A stretch of 36,896 nucleotides of DNA from JBHYDC01 sp051861205 (GTDB lineage: Bacteria > Pseudomonadota > Alphaproteobacteria > Rhizobiales > Pleomorphomonadaceae). Position 1 is the first letter of the stretch; the number at the start of each line of letters is the position of its first letter. Below the pieces are notes generated by a model. The model was given only the letters and a program-made list of their open reading frames with translations, searched no databases and had not been told where the DNA came from. Both the position numbers and the translations under genes were made by a program. The DNA lies in NCBI GenBank assembly GCA_051861205.1, contig JBHYDC010000027.1:1-36896 (forward strand), given 5' to 3'. This document shows, one piece after another, positions 8,312 through 16,641 of the stretch.

Positions 8312-9160
8312 TCAGCCCAGGAACTCCGCGACGACGCCGTTGAACTTCTCGGGGTTCTGCATGAACATGAAGTGCGAACCACCTTCGTCGGCCTCAAAGA
8401 TCACCGAGCGCCCATTCGGCATCTGCTCTGCCTGCCAGACCACAGAGGACCAGGGTACAAGGCTGCTCTTGCCGCCGATGCACAGCGCAGGCAGGCTGAT
8501 CCGCGCCATCACGTCGCGCCAGTCGTTGCCTACATGGTCGATCACCAGTTCTGCCGCTTTGTCGCGCGGCATCTCCATGTTCAGCGCGATGCTAGCCGTT
8601 ATGATATCCTTAGGGCAATCGGAGGTGAACATGCCGGTGACAAACCCCGTGGTGACGGAACCATCAGCATCGGCGGCCAGCGCCAGCGCAGTGCCATAGG
8701 TGGCTTCAGGCGTAAAGATCGCCCCGGTTTGGGCACGCGTCTCGTCGTTCAGCACCGGGTTGTTAGACAGCGAGGGGGATTCGTCGACGAAAACGAACCG
8801 TTCGATCCGCTCGGCACCAAAGAGGTCATAAAGACCCCACAGCACCGAACAGCCCATCGAATGGCCCATCATCACGGCCCCCTTCAGGTCCAGCGCCTCC
8901 ATCACGTCGCGCACGTCCTTTGACATGCGATAGACGCGATAGCCAAACGCGGCATTCTCGGAGGCGCCATGGCCGCGCAGGTCGATCGCGATAACGCGGT
9001 GCGTCTTGGAGAAGTGGTTGATCTGGTGGGCCCATTGCGCTGCTGTCTGCGACCAGCCGTGCACCATGACAAAGGGCTTGCCCTCGCCCGCCTCAAGGTA
9101 ACTCAGCGTCACGCCATCGCTTGTCTTGATCTGCCGTCTTGTGGCCTTGGTCTCGAACAT
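8312..9160 (-). CDS. Alpha/beta-hydrolase fold protein
   Basis: A 282-residue alpha/beta hydrolase with the oxyanion region MVHGWSQTAAQW (residues ~32-43) and the strand with IDLRGHGAS. The nucleophile elbow GHSMG gives Ser near residue 101, and a late catalytic His lies in GSHFMF. The fold and length fit esterases, enol-lactonases and non-haem haloperoxidase-like hydrolases; the sequence does not say which. It has a strong ribosome binding site (AGGAGG, 8 bases before the ATG). It lies between the iclR-type gene (45-base gap) and the SDR gene (11-base gap), so the three are probably co-transcribed. It probably cleaves an ester, lactone or C-C bond in the cassette's substrate. Confidence 0.87.
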   Translation of the reverse strand: MFETKATRRQIKTSDGVTLSYLEAGEGKPFVMVHGWSQTAAQWAHQINHFSKTHRVIAIDLRGHGASENAAFGYRVYRMSKDVRDVMEALDLKGAVMMGHSMGCSVLWGLYDLFGAERIERFVFVDESPSLSNNPVLNDETRAQTGAIFTPEATYGTALALAADADGSVTTGFVTGMFTSDCPKDIITASIALNMEMPRDKAAELVIDHVGNDWRDVMARISLPALCIGGKSSLVPWSSVVWQAEQMPNGRSVIFEADEGGSHFMFMQNPEKFNGVVAEFLG

Positions 9161-9204
9161 CCCTGTTTCCTCCTGATGTGTCGGTCGTTATGTGGGCCTC
9201 GGGC

Positions 9205-10029
9205 TTATCCTGCCCTCTGGCCTCGCGTTTGCGGAGTTCCGGCGGTCGCTTCAGCCTGCATATGGGCAAGAAGGGCGTTGATCTCGCCCACGGCGGCGCG
9301 CAGGGCGGGCAGCAGAACTGAACCGATACGCTCTGGCCCCATGCGGTCGTTCACCGCGCCTATCGACACCGCCGCCACGGGCATACCCCAGGGGCTAAGT
9401 ACGGGCAGGCCGATCCCAGCCATCTCCTTAATGATCATGCTATCGTTATGGGCAAATCCGACCCGGTCATATTCCAACCGCTTAGCCGCAAGGCGGGCGC
9501 CGTCGATACCAAACTGGGCCAGCCACGCGCTGTTCACATGCACCAGCTTAAGCGCGCGATCCTCGGGCAACGCACAATGCAGCGCCAGCGCCCCCGCGCC
9601 GACCCCGAGCGGATGACGGTCTCCCACCGCAAGCGACAGGGTTCGGATTGGAAAGGCTCCCAAGACCCGAGCCACGCAAAGGCTAGCCGTCCCCTCCAGC
9701 AGCGACAGGAACACCGTATCGGCGGTCAGTTGCGCAAGCCGTGCCAGCGGCATCTGCGCCAGTGCGGTCAGATCGATGATATTGGCCTTGCGCGACAGCG
9801 CCGAAAGCGCCTCGCCCATCCTGTATCGCCGGTCCAGCGGATCCTGCCAGACATAGCGCACGTCCTGAAGGGCGGCGAGCACGCGGAAAACGGTGGTCTT
9901 GTTCAACTCTGTCTCGGCCACGAGCTGCGCAAGCGTCGCACCCTCGCCGTAGCGCGAAAGCGCGTCCAGCACCACCGCGGCTTTAGCCACCGATCCGATA
10001 TGCGCGTCACGGTCGTCCATGAGCGACAT
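9205..10029 (-). CDS. IclR-family transcriptional regulator
   Basis: An N-terminal winged helix-turn-helix (IGSVAKAAVVLDALSRYGEG through LNKTTVFRVLAALQ) is followed by an IclR effector domain (residues ~90-250). This includes the GVGAGALALHCALPEDRA segment and GIGLPVLSPWGMPVAAVSIG, which matches the ligand-binding core. IclR proteins regulate catabolic operons in response to small acids or aromatics. The gene diverges from the thiolase operon across a 106-base gap containing a 12-bp palindrome, so it probably controls both arms. Start: ATG 10029 or ATG 10020 (AAGGA lies 11 bases before the second); the long frame up to 10086 is unlikely because it would run through the operator. Confidence 0.9.
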   Translation of the reverse strand: MSLMDDRDAHIGSVAKAAVVLDALSRYGEGATLAQLVAETELNKTTVFRVLAALQDVRYVWQDPLDRRYRMGEALSALSRKANIIDLTALAQMPLARLAQLTADTVFLSLLEGTASLCVARVLGAFPIRTLSLAVGDRHPLGVGAGALALHCALPEDRALKLVHVNSAWLAQFGIDGARLAAKRLEYDRVGFAHNDSMIIKEMAGIGLPVLSPWGMPVAAVSIGAVNDRMGPERIGSVLLPALRAAVGEINALLAHMQAEATAGTPQTRGQRAG

Positions 10030-10040
10030 ATTCCTTATAA

Positions 10041-10052
10041 CGAAACGTTTCG
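10041..10052. promoter_or_regulatory. Palindromic operator candidate between divergent arms
   Basis: CGAAACGTTTCG is a perfect 12-bp palindrome, 11 bases upstream of the regulator ATG at 10029 and just before a candidate -35 for the thiolase operon. IclR-type dimers commonly bind such A/T-centred palindromes in divergent promoter regions. Binding by the adjacent regulator is inferred. Confidence 0.55.
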
Positions 10053-10054
10053 AA

Positions 10055-10083
10055 TTGTTTATCGGAATACGGCACCCTATTGT
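10055..10083 (+). promoter_or_regulatory. Candidate sigma-70 promoter for the thiolase operon
   Basis: TTGTTT (10055-10060) and TATTGT (10078-10083) are separated by exactly 17 bases, some 50 bases before the thiolase ATG. The -35 hexamer lies 2 bases after the 12-bp palindrome, a position where a bound regulator could repress or activate. Hexamer matches are partial. Confidence 0.35.
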
Positions 10084-10135
10084 CAAGAAGGGATTGAGCG
10101 GTCACTTCTTGGCGCGCGGCAGTAAGGAGCGGATC

Positions 10136-11308
10136 ATGCCCAAGCAGGCAAATATGGTCGGATGGGCGCATACGGTGTTCGGCAAAAGTCCGCATCCAGG
10201 GCTGGAGGGGTTGATTACCGAAGTGGGAGCTGCTGCGCTGGCCCATGCAGGGGTCGATGCCGGGGATGTCGACTGCGTGGTGCTGGGCTCGTTCAACGGC
10301 GGCTTCGTTCGGCAGGGGTTCGAAGCGGCGCTTGTCAGCGTGGCGCTGCCCGTGCTGGCGCCAGTACCCGCGTTCCGCTGCGAGAATGCCTGTGCGACTG
10401 GCACAGCCGCGCTTTATGCTGGGTGCGACATGATCGAGGCGGGCCGCGCGCGGATCGTGCTGGTGATCGGGGCCGAGAAGATGACCGCGCTTCCGGGGGC
10501 CGAGGTGGGCGATGTTCTGCTGAAAGGGAGTTATATACCCGAAGAGGGTACCGCCGAGGCAGGCTTTGCCGGGATCTTTGGCCAAATCGCCGAAGCTTAC
10601 TTTGCGAGGCATGGCGATCACGGCGGTGCGCTGGCCCTTATCGCGGCAAAGAACCATGCCAATGGCATGAACAACCCTTATGCCCACATGCGTAAGGATC
10701 TTGGGTTCGAGTTCTGCAACACCGTGTCCGACCGCAACCCGCGCGTGGCCGGGCCCCTGCGACGGACGGATTGCGCGCCCGTCTCGGACGGGGCGGTAGC
10801 GGTCGTTCTGGCCGAGGCGGGGGTTGCCACCGGCCTGCACCGGGCCATCAGGTTCCGGGCGCGGACGCAGGCGAATGATGCCTTTCCCCTGTCGCGCCGC
10901 GATCCGATCCGCTTTGACGGCGCGCACCGGGCATGGCAGGCGGGGCTGGCCGCTGCTGGGCTCGGACTGCATGATCTCGATCTGGTTGAAACGCATGACT
11001 GCTTTTCCATCGCCGAGATAATCGAGTACGAGGCGATGGGCCTGTCCCTGCCTGGCGAAGGTTGGAAGGCCGCGCGAGAAGGCTGGACGGCGCGGGACGG
11101 GCTGCTTCCGGTCAACCTGTCGGGCGGGCTCAAGGCGCGCGGGCATCCGGTGGGGGCTACGGGGGTGTCGATGCATGTGATGGTGGCGATGCAATTGATG
11201 AACGAGGCAGGGGCGATGCAGCATCCGGGGGCGGAACTGGGAGCGGTGTTCAACATGGGCGGTGCAGCGGTAGCGAATTACGTCTCCGTGCTGGAGCGAA
11301 CAGCGTGA
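10136..11308 (+). CDS. SCP-x-type thiolase (acetyl-CoA acetyltransferase family)
   Basis: A 390-residue thiolase-fold enzyme that forms or cleaves a C-C bond next to a CoA thioester. The nucleophilic Cys lies in CENACATG (Cys86). HDCFSIAE is the SCP-x/SCP2-thiolase form of the second active-site loop, and GGLKARGHPVGATG carries the conserved His near the C-terminus. ATG 10136 is preceded by AAGGAG at a good distance; the upstream extension of the frame into the promoter has no such site. Its stop overlaps the start of the acyl-CoA synthetase (TGATG). In context it probably performs thiolytic release of acetyl-CoA or propionyl-CoA from an activated degradation intermediate. Confidence 0.9.
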   Translation: MPKQANMVGWAHTVFGKSPHPGLEGLITEVGAAALAHAGVDAGDVDCVVLGSFNGGFVRQGFEAALVSVALPVLAPVPAFRCENACATGTAALYAGCDMIEAGRARIVLVIGAEKMTALPGAEVGDVLLKGSYIPEEGTAEAGFAGIFGQIAEAYFARHGDHGGALALIAAKNHANGMNNPYAHMRKDLGFEFCNTVSDRNPRVAGPLRRTDCAPVSDGAVAVVLAEAGVATGLHRAIRFRARTQANDAFPLSRRDPIRFDGAHRAWQAGLAAAGLGLHDLDLVETHDCFSIAEIIEYEAMGLSLPGEGWKAAREGWTARDGLLPVNLSGGLKARGHPVGATGVSMHVMVAMQLMNEAGAMQHPGAELGAVFNMGGAAVANYVSVLERTA

Positions 11309-12858
11309 TGATCGCGAATGGTGCCAATCTGGCCGGTCTCCTTGTCGCCACCGCCCGCCGTCTGCCTAATGCGCCCGGCCTCATCCAGGGCGCGCGGCGA
11401 TGGACATGGGCGGAACTTAATGCGCGCATCGGGGCAATGGCTTATGCGCTGCGCGACCGATGCGGGCTGCGACGGGGCGACCGGCTGCTGGTGCATGCGC
11501 CCAACTGCCCGCAGATGTTCGAGATCGCCTGGGCCTGCTGGCGGTTGGGTGCCGTCTGGGTGCCTTCGAACGTCCGGGGTACGCCCGCCGATCTGGCCTA
11601 TATGGCCGAGTGCAGCGGCGCGCGAGGACTGATCTGTGATGTAGGCTTTCCCGACCACGCCGACATCCCTGCCCCCGAGCTCGCCTTTCGCCTCACCATC
11701 GGCGGAAAGGGCGTGAGCGATCTGGAAGCGCTGATCGCCGCCTGCCACGGCCGGGATGTGCCGCTGGCAGCCGTCGGGCGTGACGATCCGGCTTGGCTGT
11801 TCTTCACCTCTGGCAGCACGGGGCGTCCAAAGGCGGCGATACTGACGCATGGTCAGCTGGGTTTTGTAATCACAAACATGCTAGCTGATCTCATGCCGGG
11901 ATTGTCGGAACGCGATGCATCTCTGGTGATTGCGCCCCTGTCGCACGGCGCGGGGCTACATGCCTTTGTGCAGGTAGCGCGCGGGGCCGTATCGGTGCTG
12001 ACGGAAGGCGCCGGATTCGACCCGGCCGAAGCATGGGCGCTGATTGAGCAGCACCGGGTCAGCAACCTGTTCACCGTGCCGACCATCCTGAACCGACTGG
12101 TTGATCACCCCGACGCTGCGCACCGCGATCATGCAAGCCTACGGCATGTGATCTATGCCGGTGCGCCAATGTATCTGAATGATCAGCGCCGCGCATTGGC
12201 GCGTCTAGGGTCGGTGCTGGTGCAATATTACGGGCTGGGCGAGGTAACCGGATGCATAACCGTGCTGCGACCCGAAGATCACGGCCTGCCTGAACACGAA
12301 GGTACTTGCGGCATCGCTCGCAGCGGCATGCAGATCGAGGTACAGGATCCGACCGGCGCCCCCGTGGCCACTGGCCAGACCGGCGAAATCTGCGTGGCGG
12401 GTGGTGCCGTCTTTGCCGGCTACCTCGACAACCCGGAGGCCAACGCCGAAGCGTTCCGCAACGGCTGGTTCCGCACCGGCGATTTAGGTCACCTAGATCA
12501 GCGCGGTTATCTCTACCTAACGGGTCGCGAAAGCGACATGTACATTTCGGGTGGCAGCAACATCTACCCGCGTGAAATCGAAGAGGCGTTGTTAGAGAAT
12601 CCCGCCATTGCCGAGGCCTGCGTCTTTGGCTTGCCCGATCCGGAATGGGGCGAAAGTGGCGTGGCTGTTCTGGTGGCGGCGCCTGGCGCGACCCCTGACC
12701 TCTGTGCTGTTGCCACCCGGCTGGCCACGCAGATCGCCCGCTACAAGCTGCCAAGAACGATCGTGTTTTGGGAGGCGCTGCCACGTTCGGGCTATGGTAA
12801 GGTCACCAAAAAGGACGTTCGCACGGAATACTTACGACGGACAGGGGAAGCAGAATGA
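11308..12858 (+). CDS. Acyl-CoA synthetase (AMP-forming, ANL superfamily)
   Basis: A 516-residue adenylate-forming ligase that activates a carboxylic acid to its CoA thioester. The P-loop LFFTSGSTGRPKAA is near residue 168, the YYGLGEVTG A5 motif near 310, the A7 aspartate motif GWFRTGDLG near 390, and the hinge and C-terminal lid with GRESDMYISGGSNIYPREIE. The catalytic lysine in SGYGKVTKKD is near the end. The motifs are complete, so it should be active. ATG 11308 shares one base with the thiolase stop, and the 3' end overlaps the PPC gene by four bases, indicating tight coupling. Acid specificity (medium-chain, aryl or branched) cannot be read from the sequence. Confidence 0.92.
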   Translation: MIANGANLAGLLVATARRLPNAPGLIQGARRWTWAELNARIGAMAYALRDRCGLRRGDRLLVHAPNCPQMFEIAWACWRLGAVWVPSNVRGTPADLAYMAECSGARGLICDVGFPDHADIPAPELAFRLTIGGKGVSDLEALIAACHGRDVPLAAVGRDDPAWLFFTSGSTGRPKAAILTHGQLGFVITNMLADLMPGLSERDASLVIAPLSHGAGLHAFVQVARGAVSVLTEGAGFDPAEAWALIEQHRVSNLFTVPTILNRLVDHPDAAHRDHASLRHVIYAGAPMYLNDQRRALARLGSVLVQYYGLGEVTGCITVLRPEDHGLPEHEGTCGIARSGMQIEVQDPTGAPVATGQTGEICVAGGAVFAGYLDNPEANAEAFRNGWFRTGDLGHLDQRGYLYLTGRESDMYISGGSNIYPREIEEALLENPAIAEACVFGLPDPEWGESGVAVLVAAPGATPDLCAVATRLATQIARYKLPRTIVFWEALPRSGYGKVTKKDVRTEYLRRTGEAE

Positions 12859-13679
12859 GGCTATGCCCCCAGCCCGGCCCGCCCCGCGCCAAGGCCAGTG
12901 ATACAGCGCCCTGCGCGGCCACGCCGGTGCACGTGCCGTTGCAGCCAGGAGCCAACCTGCTGGATGCCGCAGGCGCATGGATGCTGGCCGAAGGCTGTGA
13001 CGGCGCAATGCTCGCGCTGAAGGATGTGCCAGTTTCCGCGCTGCGCTATGTGCTACCGGATGTGTCAAACGATCCGAGCTTCGCAGCCTACTATAGCCCG
13101 GACCACACTCTGGAAGGCCCCGGCCTAATCCGATCCGGGCAGATGACGCTAGGCTGGCGCGACGGCGCGCCGTTTGCCCATTGCCACGGTCTGTTCGAGG
13201 ATGCAGCTGGGCATATGGCCTGTGGCCATCTCCGGGTGGAAAGTTGTATCCTTGGTGCAGGGGCCGCACTGACGGGCCACGCCCTTCATGGGGCAACTTT
13301 TGAGGCGCATCCCTGTGGCGAGACCAATTTCGTACTACTGACACCGATTTTTCGCCGCAAGGTCGAGGCGAACGCAGCGATTGTAAAGCTTTCACCCAAC
13401 GAGGAAATCGGAGCAGCACTGGCCGCAGCTGCTAGTGCGCACAACCTTGAGAACGTGACCGTTCACGGGCTTGGCAGCCTCGTCGGGGCCATGTTCGAGG
13501 ACGGGAGAACACTCGAGCGGATGGAGACCGAGTTCTTCTTTGACCAGGCACGAATGTACGCGGGCAATGCTGTTCTCGGCATCACAATCGTCCAGGCCGG
13601 TGGTCGCCGCCTTTCGGGACGCCTGGCTCCCGGGGAAAATGCCGTTCTTATGACCGTCGAGGCGCTGCTGATCGCATAA
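12855..13679 (+). CDS. Two-domain PPC/DUF296 protein
   Basis: A 274-residue protein made of two PPC (DUF296) folds. The first domain holds the family's three-histidine pattern FAHCHGLF and ACGHLRV (around residues 107-130), which in PPC proteins forms a metal or ligand site. The second domain contains GLGSLVGAMFEDG (around 200-213) but lacks the matching histidines at the end (GGRRLSGRL). This suggests one active or binding domain and one degenerate one. The ATG overlaps the synthetase stop (ATGA). No clear DNA-binding AT-hook is seen. Tight coupling to a thiolase and a CoA ligase points to a metabolic role rather than a general nucleoid function, but the reaction is unknown. Confidence 0.75.
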   Translation: MRLCPQPGPPRAKASDTAPCAATPVHVPLQPGANLLDAAGAWMLAEGCDGAMLALKDVPVSALRYVLPDVSNDPSFAAYYSPDHTLEGPGLIRSGQMTLGWRDGAPFAHCHGLFEDAAGHMACGHLRVESCILGAGAALTGHALHGATFEAHPCGETNFVLLTPIFRRKVEANAAIVKLSPNEEIGAALAAAASAHNLENVTVHGLGSLVGAMFEDGRTLERMETEFFFDQARMYAGNAVLGITIVQAGGRRLSGRLAPGENAVLMTVEALLIA

Positions 13680-13776
13680 CCGGGAGCATTCAGAACGCGA
13701 TCAGCGCTGTTGTTCTGACCGCAGTCCAGTCAGACAAGTGCGAACCAGTCTCCGTTTCCCCAACCCCACCCCGGTG

Positions 13777-14459
13777 TCACGCTGCTAGAAGGCCGCGCCA
13801 CTCGGCGAGAGCGCCGGCACGGCTGGCCTTGTAGTTGTCGCGTGATGTGAGCGATCGCTCCGAGTTAAAGTGATTGCAGAGGGAATCGTGGGCGGACGCG
13901 AAATTCTGCAGTGTTCGCATGCGGCGGAACCGCAACATGGCCCGCTACCATCGTAGGAATGGCAGGTGTTAGTTCTCAGCCCGGATGTTGAGCCATCTCC
14001 CCATCTCGCGGTCATCACCCCGGCCGAGGTCCTTCAGGGCCGCGCCGATGTTCTCGGGTCTCCCATGCCGTTTCATCGACTTCCTGAGTAATTTCAGTGC
14101 TGCTTTGCGGTCCCTCGTCTTGGTCACAACGCTTTCCAGAACCTCATCCTCGTGATCGACGGCGCGGGAGAGGTAGTGCATCGCACCGTTGATTCTTACA
14201 AACATCTCGTCAAGGTGCCAGCGCCAGTGTTTGCGCCCACGCATTCGGTGCACCCGCTGCGCCGGAGTTCCGCAGCGAAAATCGGACCAAACCGTTTCCA
14301 CTAGCAGCGCACCGTTTCATGACTGATCTCGATACCACGCTGATGGAGCAGGTCTTCGACGTTGCGGAGTGAAAGTGGGAACCGAATGTACATCATCACC
14401 GCCAAGCGGATGATTTCGGGCGAGGTCTTGAAGTAGCGAAATTGGGAACGATTGGTCAT
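13777..14459 (-). pseudogene. IS6-family transposase, degenerate
   Basis: From ATG 14459 the minus strand reads MTNRSQFRYFKTSPEIIRLA and continues into the HTH. A disturbed segment then leads to HWRWHLDEMFVRINGAMHY (first catalytic Asp present) and KSMKRHGRPENIGAALKDLG. The usual VTD-L-SY block between ENI and GAALKDL is missing, which removes the second catalytic Asp. RAEN (catalytic Glu) is followed by TAA, and the rest of the C-terminus (RAMLRFRRMRTLQ, later ALAEWRGLLAA) lies in another frame, ending at TGA 13777-13779. Frame changes and the deletion make it inactive. Its outer end is probably near 14516. It has the same orientation as the stub at 7171-7358. Confidence 0.85.
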
Positions 14460-14536
14460 CAGAGGAGTCTAGAGGCGCCGCGCTCACCTGGCAACGGAAG
14501 TTCCTCTGACACTGCCGAGTGAAGTGCCAGAATTAT

Positions 14537-15400
14537 TCAAGGCGATGATGCGCTATCCACATTCCAAGCAGAGCAGATCCCCGGCGAATTTTCTGGGATC
14601 AAGCTCCTGTCACGCCATTCTAGATCAGGTCCCAAAAGTTCATGAATGGCGTCAACGCCAGAGTCTGGAAGTATATACTCGACAGTTATGTTAATCGCGA
14701 GACAGGCCAATTGGGCATGTAAATGATGAAAAACGTGGCATGAAACCGGGACCCTCGCTGCAGTAGCCACGCTGGAAATTCGTCGGAATCCCGTCACCCC
14801 TCCACATGTTGTGGCGTCCAGGCGGACGACACGCACACCTGCAAATCGAACCAGATTTCTAAAGTTTTCAAGCCCAGATTGCTCGTCACCGGCTCCAACC
14901 GGATATGGCAATTCGGAAGTCAACAAAGCGAGTTCAGTCAGATTATCAAACCGAAATGGATCCTCGAGCCAAGCCATGTCCAAATCAGCCCAACCTTTTG
15001 CGTATCGCAGCAGCTCGTCGGCTGACGAAACGGAACCATAGAGATCGATGATGAGTGGAGTACCGTCACCAAGAGCTCTTGTACAGTCGACCAGTCGACA
15101 GGAATCGCGTTCCAAATCACCGCTGCCTGTAATCTTGATGGCAGATGCCTTGAAAGCAGCCATTGCCATCATCAGTTCGGTTATGGATGCAGGTGTTTCA
15201 TCTTTTGTAGGGTAGCATCCAGCCATAGTGACCGGCACGGGACGAAGCTGCGCACCGAGCAAGACCGCAAGCGGCAACCGAGCCCGCTGGCACATGAGGT
15301 CGTACTCCGGTGGAAGCGGGTGGATCGCTTGCGAAGAGGCAAATACTAGGGCTGGCAGTCAGTGCAGCACTTCTTCCGCGAAATAAGCCAGATTGGTCTG
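14537..15400 (-). pseudogene. Enolase-superfamily (mandelate racemase/muconate-lactonising type) dehydratase, N-terminally broken
   Basis: The barrel domain is well preserved. It has AIKITGSG, a metal-binding Asp in IIDLYGS, Glu in WLEDPFRFDN, Glu in VGAGDEQSG, and His in VSCHVFHHLHAQL, the arrangement of sugar-acid dehydratases and related epimerases. ATG 15295 would start at the beginning of the barrel. The same frame continues upstream as family-like sequence (LPALVFASSQAIHPLPPEYDL, and before that NLAYFAEEVLH) but is interrupted by TGA at 15359-15361 and TAG at 15401-15403. The capping domain of about 110 residues, needed for substrate specificity, is missing or scrambled. The neighbouring kdgK suggests it once made 2-keto-3-deoxy sugar acids. 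Confidence 0.75.
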
Positions 15401-15753
15401 CTATCTGAAAGGCAGTTTGACGGGGTTCGCTAGGTCGCTTGGTAAATCGTAAGCGGTGCATAAGCCCTAGAACACCCCATCGATCCAAAGATTCTTTGGC
15501 CTACCGCCTCAACTGACAAGGCCGAAGACACCATTCGACGAGTCGATTCGATGGGCTTTGAAGCTGTAGGGTAGGTCTAGGAAGGCAGAAGCCGCTTCAT
15601 ACGCCAGGTCCAAGCCATCTACCGATGACCCATATACTAGTCATCTCGGGGGCCGACGGAAGTGGTCCCGGGGCCTGGAACGGGGTGGACGATGATCGCT
15701 TGACCTCAGGTCAGGTCAGCGCCATCAACCTCACGCAACAGAAGGGGACGGCA
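15401..15753. other. Region without a supported gene, upstream of kdgK
   Basis: About 350 bases between the broken dehydratase and kdgK. A frame open from 15625 joins kdgK (MTHILVISGADGSGPGAWNG...), but that extension does not resemble the kinase family and lacks a binding site. It may be scrambled debris from the IS-associated rearrangement. No clear promoter or RNA was seen. Confidence 0.5.
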
Positions 15754-16641
15754 ATGCAACGCTTCGTGGCTATCGGGGAATGCATGATGGAACTCGCGCC
15801 CAAGGGTGACCTTTGGCAGATGAATATCGCGGGCGACACGTTCAACACCGCCTGGTATGCACGCGCGCTGCTGGGCCCGGAGTGGGAGGTGGATTACCTG
15901 ACCCGCCTGGGCCAGGACCGCTTTTCGGACGAGGTCGAGGCCTTCTTCCGCACTCATGGCATCCTGCCACTGGTGACACGGCATCCCAGCCGCAGTGTCG
16001 GGCTCTATGCCATCCACCTCGATCAGGGCGAGCGCAGCTTTTCCTATTGGCGGAGCCAATCCGCCGCCCGCACCCTGGCCGACGAGGCCGAGCCGCTGGC
16101 CTCGGGCCTGGCGGGGGCCACGGCGATCCACCTGTCGGGCATCACCTTGGCGATCTTGCCGCCCGAGGGGCGCCAGCGGCTTCTGGCGGCGCTGGCCGCG
16201 ACCCCGGCCCGGGTGGTCTTCGACCCCAACTTGCGGCTTGCGCTGTGGGAGGACCTCGATACCGCCCGCCAGGTCATGACGGAAGCCGCAAGGGTCGCTG
16301 ACATCGTCCTGCCAAGCTTCGACGACGAGGCGAAGCTTTTCGGCGACGCCTCGCCTGAGGAGACGCTGACGCGCTATCGGGCGCTTGGGCCCTCCGAGGT
16401 GCTGGTCAAGAACGGCGGCGGCACGATCTTGGCTCAGGTGGAAGATGAGCGGCTGACGCTGGACCTGCCCCGCGTAACGCCCATTGATACGACCGGCGCC
16501 GGTGACAGTTTCAACGCAGGTTATCTTGCTGCCCGCCTGATGGGTCAGGGGGCCGAGGCCTCGATCCGCGCGGGCCATGACCTGGCCTCACGCGTGGTGC
16601 GTCATGCGGGCGCGCTGATGCCCATGACCGAGATCGCCTGA
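15754..16641 (+). CDS. kdgK: 2-keto-3-deoxygluconate kinase (PfkB family)
   Basis: A 295-residue ribokinase-family sugar kinase that phosphorylates 2-keto-3-deoxygluconate to KDPG, the point where uronate and aldonate catabolism enter the Entner-Doudoroff route. Visible features are the N-terminal FVAIGECMMEL, the substrate loop GDTFNTAWYARALLG (~residues 28-42), and the PfkB signature DTTGAGDSFNAGYLAA with the catalytic Asp near residue 250. ATG 15754 is preceded by AAGGGG at a spacing of 6. Its 3' end overlaps, in convergent orientation, the decayed SMP-30 gene. Flanking dehydratase, lactonase and GntR genes fit the same sugar-acid pathway. The gene appears intact. Confidence 0.88.
   Translation: MQRFVAIGECMMELAPKGDLWQMNIAGDTFNTAWYARALLGPEWEVDYLTRLGQDRFSDEVEAFFRTHGILPLVTRHPSRSVGLYAIHLDQGERSFSYWRSQSAARTLADEAEPLASGLAGATAIHLSGITLAILPPEGRQRLLAALAATPARVVFDPNLRLALWEDLDTARQVMTEAARVADIVLPSFDDEAKLFGDASPEETLTRYRALGPSEVLVKNGGGTILAQVEDERLTLDLPRVTPIDTTGAGDSFNAGYLAARLMGQGAEASIRAGHDLASRVVRHAGALMPMTEIA

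Larger units (their letters stand above)
7171..14516. mobile_element. Decayed IS6-flanked pseudo-compound transposon carrying a catabolic cassette
   Basis: Two IS6-family transposase remnants, both on the minus strand, bracket the six-gene catabolic cassette. IS6-family elements mobilise DNA lying between directly repeated copies, which is the arrangement here. Similar outer ends are visible for both copies (AAGTTCTTCTGG near 7397, GAAGTTCCTCTGACACTGCC near 14497-14516). Neither transposase can be active. Past mobility is an inference; target duplications were not found. Confidence 0.45.

Noticed and set aside
10007..11224. 405-codon frame antisense to the thiolase gene
   Set aside because: Shadow frame; the thiolase motifs on the plus strand are complete.
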